Below, in pieces: positions 33,511 through 42,022 of a DNA stretch of 64,000 nucleotides (positions are counted from its first letter, which is position 1; every line of letters begins with the position of its first letter). This DNA comes from Limiplasma sp031549415 (GTDB lineage Bacteria; Bacillota; Clostridia; Christensenellales; Aristaeellaceae), in the NCBI GenBank assembly GCA_031549415.1, contig JAVBPU010000026.1, positions 7,465-71,464 on the forward strand. The letters are read 5' to 3'. The position numbers were made by a program, and so were the translations under genes. The notes under the pieces are model-generated. The model searched no databases, was not told where the DNA came from, and saw only the letters and a program-made list of their open reading frames with translations.

Positions 33511-34507
33511 CAAGTATCAAATGAAAGAGTTGCTGTCCGCCACCCATAAGGCGGACAGCATCTTGCTGTTTTCCCATGTGTCCGCCGACGGAGACACCAT
33601 TGGCAGCGCCCTGGCCCTGAAAATGATGCTGGAGCAAAAGAAAAAGCATGTGCTGATGGTGCTGGACGGCGTGGTGCCCCCCAGTTTGGGGTTCCTGCCG
33701 GACATTTATTGCATCCGGAGTCCCCAGGATGTGGCGGAGCAGGTGCAGGGGAGGGCTGGCAAGGCGCTGGCCATTGCCGTGGACGTGAGCTGCCCGGACC
33801 GGCTGGGGGCGGCGGAGGCGTTGTTTCGCAGCGTGCCCGTCACCGCCCAGATTGACCATCATGGCACCAACCCCGGCTATGCTCAGATCAATGTGATTGA
33901 CGGAAGCGCCCCGGCCACGGCCATCCTGGTGGGCCGGGTGCAGCAGGCGCTGGGCGTCTCGCTCCAGCCGGAGGAAGCCATTTGCCTGTACACCGCCCTT
34001 TCCACCGACACGGGGAATTTTGTGTACGAGAACACCAATGCCGAGGCTTTCCAGCTCATGGCCCGGCTGATGGACGCCGGGCTGCCCATTGCCAAATGCG
34101 GCCGGGTGCTGTTCCGGCGCAAGGAGCGGGCCTTTGTGGGCCTGCTGGGCAAGGCGCTGCCCTCGCTTGCCTTTTTGCACCACGGCGAGATTGCGGGCCT
34201 GCAAATTAGCTGCCAGGACCTGCATGCCGTGGGGGCCACCAGCGAGCATACCGACGGCGTGGTGGATTACGCCATTGACATCGCCGGGGTGAAAATGGCC
34301 TATTTTGCCCGGGAAACGGAGGAAGGCGCCACCAAGGTCAGCCTGCGCGCCCTGTCCCCCTGCCGGGTGGACGGCGTGGCGGCGCATTTTGGCGGCGGCG
34401 GCCACGCCCTGGCGGCAGGCTGCACCCTCCGCCTGCCGCTACAGGAGGCGGTGGCCCAGGTGCAGGCGGTGCTGGTCCAGGCCCGGGAAGGGAAGCTGGC
34501 GCTGTGA
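33485..34507 (+). CDS. nrnA: DHH/DHHA1 bifunctional oligoribonuclease/PAP phosphatase NrnA
   Basis: A 340-residue DHH-family phosphoesterase that degrades nano-RNAs and pAp. The DHH domain shows SHVSADGDTIGSALAL (about 27-42), VDVSCPDRLG and the name-giving QIDHHGTN (about 122-129), and YTALSTDTGNF; the C-terminal DHHA1 domain has HFGGGGHALAAG. ATG 33485 has GAGGA eight bases upstream and overlaps rbfA by 26 bases; ATG 33488 is equally possible. Its stop overlaps truB (GTGA). Confidence 0.93.
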   Translation: MMSTLETHDKYQMKELLSATHKADSILLFSHVSADGDTIGSALALKMMLEQKKKHVLMVLDGVVPPSLGFLPDIYCIRSPQDVAEQVQGRAGKALAIAVDVSCPDRLGAAEALFRSVPVTAQIDHHGTNPGYAQINVIDGSAPATAILVGRVQQALGVSLQPEEAICLYTALSTDTGNFVYENTNAEAFQLMARLMDAGLPIAKCGRVLFRRKERAFVGLLGKALPSLAFLHHGEIAGLQISCQDLHAVGATSEHTDGVVDYAIDIAGVKMAYFARETEEGATKVSLRALSPCRVDGVAAHFGGGGHALAAGCTLRLPLQEAVAQVQAVLVQAREGKLAL

Positions 34508-35418
34508 CGCAGAAGCAGGAAGGGCCGCTGTGCGGCTTTTTGAATGTGCTAAAGCCCCCGGGCATGTCCTCGGCCCAGGTGGTGGGCGTGGTCCGGCGGC
34601 TCCTGAACGGAGAAAAGGTGGGCCACGGCGGGACCCTGGACCCGGAGGCCGCCGGGGTACTGCCCCTGATGGTGGGCAAGGCGACGCGGCTATTTGATGA
34701 TTTGCAGGAAAAGGAAAAGGCCTATGTGGCCGAGGTGGCCTTTGGCTGCGCCACGGACACCCAGGACGCCCAAGGGGCCTGTACCCGGCGGGGAGGCGTG
34801 GCTCCGGGGGAAGAGGCGGTACAAGCGGCCCTGGCCCGGTTCCTGGGGGAGCAATGGCAGGTGCCGCCCCAGTACAGCGCCCTCAAGCAGGAGGGAAAGC
34901 GCATGTACGCGCTGGCCCGGGAGGGGAAGGCGGTGGAGCTGCCCCCCAGGGCTGTGACGGTGCATGAGCTGTCCCTTCGGCGGATGACGGAAAACCAGGG
35001 CGCGCTGCTGTTTGTGCGCTGTTCCAAAGGCTTTTACGTGCGGACCCTTTGCCAGGATTTGGGCGAAGCCCTGGGCTGCCCGGCCCATATGCGGTTTTTG
35101 CTCCGCACCCAGTCCGGGCAGTTCACCCTGGAAACGGCCCATACCTTGGAGGCGCTGGCCCAGGCCAAGGAGCAGGACCGTCTTTCCGGCTGCCTGCTGA
35201 CCGTGGAGCGGGTGCTCAGCCACCTGCCCCAGGCGGAGGTGCCCGCTTTTCTGCGCAAAGCTTTTCTCACAGGGGGGAAGCTGCCCTGGGCGGCGTTTTC
35301 TTCCTTGCAGGGCGTTTTGGAAAACACCCCGGTCTGCCTGTGGGCCGAGGGCAGGATTGCGGCCATTGGCCAGCGGCAGGGGCAGGAAATGAAGCTTCGC
35401 ACCTGGCTGGGTGCATGA
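34504..35418 (+). CDS. truB: tRNA pseudouridine-55 synthase TruB
   Basis: A 304-residue enzyme that makes pseudouridine 55 in the T-loop of tRNA. Catalytic aspartate is Asp46 in KVGHGGTLDPEAAG; the KP motif LNVLKPPGMSS and VPPQYSALKQEGKRMYALAR are present, and a short C-terminal PUA-like part ends the protein. GTG 34504 overlaps the upstream stop and has no competing ATG. Translational coupling to nrnA is likely. Confidence 0.95.
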   Translation: MTQKQEGPLCGFLNVLKPPGMSSAQVVGVVRRLLNGEKVGHGGTLDPEAAGVLPLMVGKATRLFDDLQEKEKAYVAEVAFGCATDTQDAQGACTRRGGVAPGEEAVQAALARFLGEQWQVPPQYSALKQEGKRMYALAREGKAVELPPRAVTVHELSLRRMTENQGALLFVRCSKGFYVRTLCQDLGEALGCPAHMRFLLRTQSGQFTLETAHTLEALAQAKEQDRLSGCLLTVERVLSHLPQAEVPAFLRKAFLTGGKLPWAAFSSLQGVLENTPVCLWAEGRIAAIGQRQGQEMKLRTWLGA

Positions 35419-35431
35419 GAAGGAGAGACAC

Positions 35432-36214
35432 ATGCAGATTTGCTTGGATGGGCAAGCTACCATGGCAAGCAGCGTTTTGGCGCTGGGGATGTTTGACGGG
35501 GTGCATCTGGGCCACCGGGTGCTGCTTCGGCGTGCCAAGGCCCTGGCCAGGCAGCAGGGGGTTCCCTTGGTGGCCGGCACCTTCACCACCCACCCCATGG
35601 CGCTGGTCCACCCGGAGAAATGCCCCCCCATGCTCACCACCCTGGAGGAGCGGGCCCATAAGATGGAAGCCCTGGGGGTGGACCTGCTCAGCGCCCAGCC
35701 CTTTGACAAGGCCGTGATGGATACCCCGCCGGAAAACTTTATCGCCGGGCTTTGTAGGCAGTTCCATCCCCGCTTTGTGGTGGTGGGGTACAACCACACC
35801 TTTGGCCGGAAGGGCGAGGGCACGCCGCTGCTGCTCTCCGCCCTGGGGGAGGTCTTTGGCTACCGGGCCGAGGTGGTGCCCAAAATCACCCTGGGGGGCA
35901 GAGATGTCAGTTCCAGCATCATCCGGGGCTTGCTGGCCCAGGGGGATGTGGACCTGGCCCGGCAGATGCTGGCCGCGCCCTACCTGCGGCAAGCCGCTGT
36001 GGCGAAAGACCGGGAGGGCTTTGCCTTGGTGATGCAAAAAAACGGCAAGCTGGACCTGCCTGCCGGGCGGTACCGGGTGCTGCTGGGGGTGGGGGGCCAA
36101 AGCCTGCCGGCGGAGATCGAAGTGGTGAAAGAGGGCCAGGCCCAGGTGGGGCCGTTGCCCGGCCTGGAAGCAGACAGCCAGGTGGACTTGCGCTTTTATC
36201 ACCGGCAAACATAA
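35432..36214 (+). CDS. ribF: RibF-like FAD synthetase lacking the riboflavin kinase domain
   Basis: A 260-residue protein. The N-terminal FMN adenylyltransferase domain is complete (LALGMFDGVHLGHRVLL, FTTHPMALVHP, VVVGYNHTFGRKGEG, DVSSSIIRGLLAQGDVDLA). The C-terminal riboflavin kinase domain of normal RibF (about 310 residues) is replaced by roughly 80 residues without the GxxxGRxxGFPTAN motif; only a weak beta-barrel-like trace remains. It should therefore attach AMP to FMN but not phosphorylate riboflavin. ATG 35432 has AAGGAGAG upstream. Position between truB and rpsO is the standard one for ribF. Confidence 0.85.
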   Translation: MQICLDGQATMASSVLALGMFDGVHLGHRVLLRRAKALARQQGVPLVAGTFTTHPMALVHPEKCPPMLTTLEERAHKMEALGVDLLSAQPFDKAVMDTPPENFIAGLCRQFHPRFVVVGYNHTFGRKGEGTPLLLSALGEVFGYRAEVVPKITLGGRDVSSSIIRGLLAQGDVDLARQMLAAPYLRQAAVAKDREGFALVMQKNGKLDLPAGRYRVLLGVGGQSLPAEIEVVKEGQAQVGPLPGLEADSQVDLRFYHRQT

Positions 36215-36284
36215 GGTTTCCGGAGGGCCTTCCCCGGCAAGCCCTCCGTGCAAGCCCATGCGCAAGCCCTCTGGAAAAAACGGG

Positions 36285-36313
36285 TTTACAAATGGGAAAG
36301 GGCATGTTACAAT
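36285..36313 (+). promoter_or_regulatory. Strong sigma-A promoter of rpsO-pnp
   Basis: TTTACA (36285-36290), 17-base spacer, TACAAT (36308-36313). A leader of about 115 bases follows; S15 often represses its own leader, but I cannot identify the fold. Confidence 0.87.
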
Positions 36314-36435
36314 AACGAGCGCGTTTATACACGCAGAACCGCAGGCGCAGCTTTCCGAAGGCCAACGGCAGGCTATGTTTGCGGCGATTTACGGGATGCA
36401 AAAGCGATCCCCATCAATAAGGAGGCATTTTTTTC

Positions 36436-36690
36436 ATGCAGAAGTCCGAGATCATCAAGTCCTACGCCCGCCACGAAGGCGACACCGGCTCCCCCGAGGT
36501 GCAGATCGCGCTGCTGACGGAGCGGATCAACCACCTAAACGAGCACTTAAAGCTCAACAACAAGGATCACCACAGCCGCCGTGGCTTGCTGTTGATGGTG
36601 GGTAAGCGCCGTGGCTTGCTGGACTACCTGAAAAAGACGGACATCGAAGGCTACCGGGCCCTGATCGCTCAGCTGGGACTGAGAAAGTAA
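36436..36690 (+). CDS. rpsO: 30S ribosomal protein S15
   Basis: An 84-residue S15, which binds 16S rRNA helices 20-22: KSEIIKSYARHEGDTGSPEVQIALLTERINHL and the conserved HHSRRGLLLMVGKRRGLLDYLKK. Length is close to the usual 88-89. ATG 36436 follows AAGGAGG after twelve bases, a rather long spacing through a T-run. Confidence 0.96.
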   Translation: MQKSEIIKSYARHEGDTGSPEVQIALLTERINHLNEHLKLNNKDHHSRRGLLLMVGKRRGLLDYLKKTDIEGYRALIAQLGLRK

Positions 36691-36708
36691 CCGCAAAGCT
36701 GGCTCGAT

Positions 36709-36750
36709 ACAACCGTGCACGGCGGGGGGGTCCCGCCGGGCGCGGCTGTT
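36709..36750 (+). terminator. Hairpin between rpsO and pnp
   Basis: ACAACCG/CGGCTGT outer arms (one mismatch) enclose GGCGGG/CCCGCC, followed by TTTTG. It could partly terminate transcription or serve as an RNase processing site as in other rpsO-pnp spacers. Confidence 0.5.
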
Positions 36751-36824
36751 TTGTGAAAGGCGGGAAACCCGCCGAAGGAGGCGCCCTGAGGCAACACGGC
36801 CTGGGGCAGGAAGAGGAGTAAGAA

Positions 36825-39008
36825 ATGGAATACAAGGTTTTTTCTACCGAACTGGCGGGACGGCCGCTGACCATTGAGTTTGGCAAGTATGCCATGCAAG
36901 CGGCGGGTTCCGCTTTTGTGCGCTACGGGGATACCGTGGTGATCGTCAACGCCACCATGTCGGACAAGCCCCGGGATGGCGTGGACTTCTTTCCCCTCAG
37001 CGTTGATTTTGAAGAGAAGCAATATTCCGTGGGCAAGTTCCCCGGCGGCTTCATCAAACGGGAAGGCCGCCCCACCGAAAAGGCGACCCTCACCTGCCGC
37101 CTGATCGACCGGCCCCTGCGGCCCCTGTTCCCCAAGGGCATGCGCAACGATGTGCAGGTGGTGGCCACCGTGCTGTCCGTGGACAAGGACATCCCTCCGG
37201 AAGTGCCGGCCATGATCGGTTCCTCCGCGGCCCTGTGCGTCAGCGAGATCCCCTGGAACGGCCCCACCGGCACCGTGGTGGTGGGCCTTGTGGATGGCCA
37301 GTTTGTGCTGTGCCCGAGTGAAGAGCAGCGGCAAAAGAGCACCCTGCACCTGGTGGTCAGCGGCACCAAGGACGCAGTGCTGATGGTGGAAGCGGGCGCC
37401 AAGGAAGTGTCCGAGGAGCAGATGCTGGCCGCCATTTTGTTCGCCCATGAGGAAATTAAGAAGATCGTGGCCTTCCTGGAAGGCATTGCGGCGGAGATGG
37501 GCAAGGCCAAGGTGGAAGTGGCCCTGGTCACCACCGGGGACGATGTGAAGCAGGCCGTGCGGGAATACGCCTACGACAAGTGCTGCTATGCCTTTGAAAC
37601 CGCGGACCGCCATGTGCGCCACGAGCGGGAGGAGGCCACCAAGGCCGACTGCATGGCGCATTTTGCGGAGCAGTTTGAAGGCCGCCTAAGCGAAGTGGCC
37701 GACGCGCTGTATTACCTGAACAAGGAGATCATGCGCAAGAAGATTTTGGAGCAGGGCGTGCGCCCCGATGGCCGCGGCCTGACGGATGTGCGGCCCATCT
37801 GGTGCGAGGAAGGCATGCTGCCCCGCACCCATGGCAGCGCGGTGTTCACCCGTGGCGAAACCCAGGTGCTCACCGTCACCACCCTGGGCTCCATGAGCGA
37901 TGTGCAGATGCTGGACGGCCTGGGCACCGAGGATAGCAAGCGCTACATCCACCATTACAACATGCCTCCCTATGCCACCGGCGAAGCGGGCCGCATGAAG
38001 AGCCCCGGTCGCCGGGAAGTGGGCCACGGCGCGTTGGCGGAGCGCGCCCTGGAGCCGGTGATTCCGGGCGAGGACGAGTTCCCCTACTCCCTGCGCCTGG
38101 TTAGCGAAGTGCTAAGCTCCAACGGGTCCAGCTCCATGGCCTCGGTTTGCGGCAGCACTCTGTCCCTGATGGACGCGGGCGTGCCCATCAAAAGCCCGGT
38201 GGCCGGCGTGGCCATGGGCCTCATCAAGGACGCGGCCAGCGACAACGTGGCTGTGCTGACGGACATCCAGGGCCTGGAGGACTTCCTGGGCGACATGGAC
38301 TTTAAGGTGGCGGGCACCGTGAAGGGCATCACCGCCATCCAGATGGATATCAAGATCGCGGGCATCGACAAGCCCATTTTGGAAAAGGCGTTAAGCCAAG
38401 CCCTCAGCGGCCGCCTGCATATCCTCAAAATCATGCTGGAAAGCCTGGGCCAGCCCAGAGACCACATGAGCAAGTACGCGCCCAAGATCGTGCGCTTCAC
38501 CATCAACCCCGAAAAGATCCGCGAGGTCATTGGACCGGGCGGCAAGATGATCAACAAGATCATCGCTGAAACCGGCGTGAAGATCGACATCGAGGACGAT
38601 GGCCGCGTGTACATCGCCACCCCGGACGAGGCCGCCGCCACCAAGGCCCGCAAGCTCATTGAGGGCATCGCCAAGGATGTGGAAGTGGGCGATGTGTACT
38701 TGGGCAAGGTGGTGCGCATCATGAATTTCGGCGCGTTCATCGAGCTGACCCCCGGCAAGGACGGCATGCTGCACATCAGCAAGATGGCCGACCACCGGGT
38801 GGAAAAGGTGGAGGACGTGATGAACATTGGGGATGAGATCGAAGTGAAGGTCAACGAGATCGATCCCCAGGGCCGTGTGAACCTGATCCGCAACGACATG
38901 GTGTACCCCGCTTCCTCCGGCGCGGAAGCGCCCCGTAGCGGCGGCCCAGGACGGGCCCGCCCCCCCCGCCGGGACGGACGGCCCTTTGGCGGCAATGACC
39001 GCAATTAA
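36825..39008 (+). CDS. pnp: Polynucleotide phosphorylase
   Basis: A 727-residue 3'-5' exoribonuclease that degrades RNA by phosphorolysis. Two RNase PH domains (first from KYAMQAAGSAFVRYGDTVV; second with GRGLTDVRPIWCE, SNGSSSMASVCGSTLSLMDAGVPI and DFLGDMDFKVAGT), then KH (REVIGPGGKMINKII) and S1 (VGDVYLGKVVRIMNFGAFIEL) domains, and a short Arg/Pro tail. ATG 36825 follows AGAGGAG. Part of the usual rpsO-pnp pair. Confidence 0.97.
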   Translation: MEYKVFSTELAGRPLTIEFGKYAMQAAGSAFVRYGDTVVIVNATMSDKPRDGVDFFPLSVDFEEKQYSVGKFPGGFIKREGRPTEKATLTCRLIDRPLRPLFPKGMRNDVQVVATVLSVDKDIPPEVPAMIGSSAALCVSEIPWNGPTGTVVVGLVDGQFVLCPSEEQRQKSTLHLVVSGTKDAVLMVEAGAKEVSEEQMLAAILFAHEEIKKIVAFLEGIAAEMGKAKVEVALVTTGDDVKQAVREYAYDKCCYAFETADRHVRHEREEATKADCMAHFAEQFEGRLSEVADALYYLNKEIMRKKILEQGVRPDGRGLTDVRPIWCEEGMLPRTHGSAVFTRGETQVLTVTTLGSMSDVQMLDGLGTEDSKRYIHHYNMPPYATGEAGRMKSPGRREVGHGALAERALEPVIPGEDEFPYSLRLVSEVLSSNGSSSMASVCGSTLSLMDAGVPIKSPVAGVAMGLIKDAASDNVAVLTDIQGLEDFLGDMDFKVAGTVKGITAIQMDIKIAGIDKPILEKALSQALSGRLHILKIMLESLGQPRDHMSKYAPKIVRFTINPEKIREVIGPGGKMINKIIAETGVKIDIEDDGRVYIATPDEAAATKARKLIEGIAKDVEVGDVYLGKVVRIMNFGAFIELTPGKDGMLHISKMADHRVEKVEDVMNIGDEIEVKVNEIDPQGRVNLIRNDMVYPASSGAEAPRSGGPGRARPPRRDGRPFGGNDRN

Positions 39009-39034
39009 AAGGTAGCAGGCGGAGGTCCCGCATT

Positions 39035-39077
39035 GCCGCCGCTTCCCAAGGCCTTGCGCCTGAAGCGGCGGCTTTTT
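39035..39077 (+). terminator. Strong intrinsic terminator after pnp
   Basis: GCCGCCGCTTC and GAAGCGGCGGC are perfect 11-base arms followed by TTTTT. Confidence 0.93.
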
Positions 39078-39162
39078 CACAGGCCGCGCATGGCCCGGGG
39101 CAAAGTGGAACACCCTACCTACGAGGTGATGCTCCTTGTCCCGCAAAGAAAGGGAAACGCTG

Positions 39163-40419
39163 ATGTTTGATCAAACCACATTGCCGGGCGGCCTTCGCCT
39201 GGTGGGGGAGCGCCTGCCCCATGTGCGCAGCTGCACCGTGGGCCTGTGGGTGAAGGTGGGCTCCATGAACGAACTGCCGGAGGAAAACGGCCTGTCTCAT
39301 TTCATTGAGCATATGGTGTTCAAGGGCACTGCCACGCGCAGCGCCCGGGACATCGCCGAGGAAATGGACGCGGTGGGCGGACAGCTGAACGCCTTTACCA
39401 GCAAGGATTGTACCTGCTATTACGCCAAGGTGATTGATGAGGACCTGCCCCTGGCGGTGGATATCTTGACGGATTTGGCCCTGCACCCCGCCTTTGACGA
39501 TGGGGAGCTGCAAAAGGAACGGGGCGTGGTCCTGGAAGAGATTGCCATGGTGGAGGACACCCCGGAGGACTTGGTCCACGAGCTGCTCTGCGAGGTGCAG
39601 TACGCCGGTTCCTTGCGGCACCCTATTTTGGGCACCAACAAGGGGATTAAAGCCTATGGCCGGGAGCATATCCTGGGCTACTGGCAGCGGCATTACGCGC
39701 CGGAAAATATGGTGGTGGCCATTGCGGGCCATTATGACTGGGAAGAGTTTGTATCCCTGGTGGCCCAGCGCTTTGAGGGCGCGCAGGCCCACCCTGCCGC
39801 GCAGGACGGCAAGCCAGCCTCGGGCCCCCAGGCCATCAGCAGCCACCGCAAAGCCCGGGAGAAGGACACGGAGCAGCTGCACATCTGCATGGGGTACCCG
39901 GGGTTGCCCCTGGGAGACGATGACCTGTACCCCCTGTCCGTGTTCAACAACGCCTTGGGCGGAGGCATGAGCAGCCGCCTGTTCCAGCGCATCCGGGAGG
40001 AGCTGGGCATGGCCTACAGCATTTACACCTATCCCAGCAGCTATCCGGGCATCGGCACGTTCACCCTGTACGCAGGCACCACGCCGGACAACGCGGAGAC
40101 CGTGCTGCGCGAAATCCAGGCCCAGATGGCCCTGCTGCTGACCGGGGGCCTGACGGAAAAGGAGTTCATCAGCGCCAAGGCCCAACTGCGGGGCGGCTTT
40201 GTGCTGGGGCTGGAAAGCTCCAGCGGCCGGATGCAGAGCCTTGGCCGCAGCACGCTGCTGCTGGACCGCATCAACGACCCGGAGGAGCAACTGCGCAAAA
40301 TCGACCGGGTCACCTTGGAGGACGTTCTCCGGGTGGGCGGGGCGGTTTTGCGGGCCAAGCCCAGCGCCGCCATTGTGGGCAAGGAGGCTAAGGGCTTTTT
40401 ACAAATGATCGGAGGGTGA
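39163..40419 (+). CDS. M16 (pitrilysin/MPP-like) zinc peptidase
   Basis: A 418-residue peptidase of the MlpA/YmxG group. The inverted zinc motif HFIEH (HxxEH) is near residue 48 with the distal Glu in ERGVVLEEIAMVED; the C-terminal half has GGGMSSRLFQRIREELGMAYSI, which closes the active site. Found after pnp in many Bacillota. ATG 39163 follows AAAGGGAAA; TTG 39136 is a longer alternative. Substrates are unknown. Confidence 0.92.
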   Translation: MFDQTTLPGGLRLVGERLPHVRSCTVGLWVKVGSMNELPEENGLSHFIEHMVFKGTATRSARDIAEEMDAVGGQLNAFTSKDCTCYYAKVIDEDLPLAVDILTDLALHPAFDDGELQKERGVVLEEIAMVEDTPEDLVHELLCEVQYAGSLRHPILGTNKGIKAYGREHILGYWQRHYAPENMVVAIAGHYDWEEFVSLVAQRFEGAQAHPAAQDGKPASGPQAISSHRKAREKDTEQLHICMGYPGLPLGDDDLYPLSVFNNALGGGMSSRLFQRIREELGMAYSIYTYPSSYPGIGTFTLYAGTTPDNAETVLREIQAQMALLLTGGLTEKEFISAKAQLRGGFVLGLESSSGRMQSLGRSTLLLDRINDPEEQLRKIDRVTLEDVLRVGGAVLRAKPSAAIVGKEAKGFLQMIGG

Positions 40420-40422
40420 CCC

Positions 40423-40785
40423 ATGGACAAGCTGGACCAGATTTTTGCCTTGCAGCAAGGCTTTCAGGATAAGCTGAAAAAGGAGCGCCACCTGGAAGGC
40501 ATTCCCATGGAGGAGTGGCTGCAAAAGCAGACGCTGGCCATGATTTCGGAGCTGGCGGAGCTGCTGGACGAAGTGAACTTCAAATGGTGGAAAAACCCCA
40601 AGGAATTGGACCGGCCCGCCATCCAGGAGGAGCTCAGCGATATTTTGCATTTCTTCATCAGCATGTGCCTGGAGGCCGGGATGACCGCGGAGGATTTGTT
40701 TCGCGTCTACACCGGCAAAAACAGGGAAAACGTGATGCGCCAGGAGGGCAAAAGCCAAAAGCCCGGCTACGCTGTGGAAGGGTAA
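40423..40785 (+). CDS. Dimeric all-alpha dUTP diphosphatase
   Basis: A 120-residue member of the all-alpha NTP pyrophosphohydrolase (dUTPase type 2/MazG-like) group that hydrolyses dUTP to dUMP. Metal-binding acidic helices are visible in MISELAELLDEVNFKWWK (ExxE) and IQEELSDILHFFISM (ExxD). ATG 40423 follows GGAGGGTG, three bases after the M16 gene, so they are cotranscribed. A terminator follows. Confidence 0.85.
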   Translation: MDKLDQIFALQQGFQDKLKKERHLEGIPMEEWLQKQTLAMISELAELLDEVNFKWWKNPKELDRPAIQEELSDILHFFISMCLEAGMTAEDLFRVYTGKNRENVMRQEGKSQKPGYAVEG

Positions 40786-40833
40786 CGCCGCTGCCATTTT
40801 TGCGAAAACTGCCGCATTTTGCATGGCGTCAAG

Positions 40834-40872
40834 AAGCCTCCTTTGGACAAGATAGCGCCAAAGGAGGCTTTT
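40834..40872 (+). terminator. Terminator hairpin that also locks the spoIID ribosome-binding site
   Basis: AAGCCTCCTTTGG (40834-40846) pairs perfectly with CCAAAGGAGGCTT (40858-40870) and is followed by a T-run. The right arm is the AAAGGAGG ribosome-binding site of the gene starting at 40876. Confidence 0.85.
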
Positions 40873-40875
40873 GTC

Positions 40876-41916
40876 ATGAAAAGAAGGAAACAAGGCACGC
40901 TGTTAGCGGCTTGTATGGCGCTGGCCCTGCTGGTGCAAGGCTGCGCCAGCAATGCGGAAACCATGGAGCCCATCACCACCGCGGCCCCATCCGCCGAGAC
41001 CCCGGCCAACGTAAACCCGGACGCCGTGGCCTGGCCCCAGGACAAGCTGCCCATGAACAGCGAGGGCACGCCCACCCTGTCGGTCTACGTGGTGGAGGAG
41101 AAAGAGGCGCGGGAGATGGACATTGAGCAGTACCTGCAAGGGGTGCTGGCCGGGGAGATGAAAAACGACTGGCCCATGGAGGCCCTAAAAGCCCAGGCGG
41201 TGCTGGCCCGGACCTTTGTGCTGAAATTTGTGCAGGAAAAGAAGAGCAAGTATGAGGGCGCGGACATCTCCACCGATGTGGAGGAGGCCCAAGCCTATGA
41301 CACAGAGGGGATCGACGAGCGCATCAAGCAGGCGGTGCGGGAGACCCGGGGCGTGGTGCTCAGCAGCGGGGGAGAGTTGCCCTATACCTGGTTCCATGCC
41401 CATAGCGGCGGCAAAACGGCCCTGGCCAAGGAAGGGCTGAACTGGGAAAAGGAGGAGCCGGCCTACACCCGGGTGGTGGACAGCCAGGAGCCTGCCCCGG
41501 AAACCGTGGAGGACAGTGAAGCCCTGGCGGAGGCCACCCAGTGGGAGGCAGCCTTTTCCCTGGCGGCGTTTGCCAAGGCCTGTCAGGCCCAGGACCCCAG
41601 CATCCAGGTAGAGGAGGGCGTCCAGGTGGCCATCGGGGAAAAGGGAGAAAGCGGCCGGGCCCTGACCCTGCGGGTGGGGGACAATGAAGTGAACGCGGCG
41701 GAGCTGCGGATTGCCTTGGGCAGCACGGAAATGAAGTCCACCTTGCTGACGGACATCAGCCTGTCCGAAGGGGAAGTGGTGATGGAGGGCAAGGGCTATG
41801 GCCATGGCGTGGGCATGAGCCAGTGGGGCGCTTATGCCCTGGCGGCGGAGGGTAAAACCTATAAGGACATTGTGCGGCATTTTTTCCAAAAAGTGGAGCC
41901 GGTGAAGCTGTGGTGA
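40876..41916 (+). CDS. spoIID: SpoIID/LytB-domain sporulation protein
   Basis: A 346-residue lipoprotein-like protein: signal segment LLAACMALALLVQGC with a lipobox-like LVQGC. The SpoIID domain runs from about residue 60: EQYLQGVLAGEMKNDWPMEALKAQAVLARTF (catalytic Glu in AGEM), TWFHAHSGGKT, and the closing GYGHGVGMSQWGAYALA. SpoIID is a lytic transglycosylase needed for engulfment; the same domain occurs in LytB, so exact orthology is inferred from the spore context and neighbouring spoIVA. ATG 40876 lies just after a ribosome-binding site inside a hairpin. Confidence 0.87.
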   Translation: MKRRKQGTLLAACMALALLVQGCASNAETMEPITTAAPSAETPANVNPDAVAWPQDKLPMNSEGTPTLSVYVVEEKEAREMDIEQYLQGVLAGEMKNDWPMEALKAQAVLARTFVLKFVQEKKSKYEGADISTDVEEAQAYDTEGIDERIKQAVRETRGVVLSSGGELPYTWFHAHSGGKTALAKEGLNWEKEEPAYTRVVDSQEPAPETVEDSEALAEATQWEAAFSLAAFAKACQAQDPSIQVEEGVQVAIGEKGESGRALTLRVGDNEVNAAELRIALGSTEMKSTLLTDISLSEGEVVMEGKGYGHGVGMSQWGAYALAAEGKTYKDIVRHFFQKVEPVKLW

Positions 41917-41929
41917 CGCGGCAATAGGG

Positions 41930-41988
41930 GCAGCGCAAGGCCCGGAGCACCCGACTGGGGGACGCTCCGGGGCCACGCTGCTTTTTCA
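41930..41988. terminator. Terminator between spoIID and spoIVA
   Basis: GCAGCG and GGCCCGGAGC on the left pair with GCTCCGGGGCC and CGCTGC on the right, followed by TTTTT; serves the plus-strand gene and possibly the convergent one. Confidence 0.85.
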
Positions 41989-42022
41989 CTTTCCGGGCAC
42001 AGCCTGAATGGGAAAATGAGCC

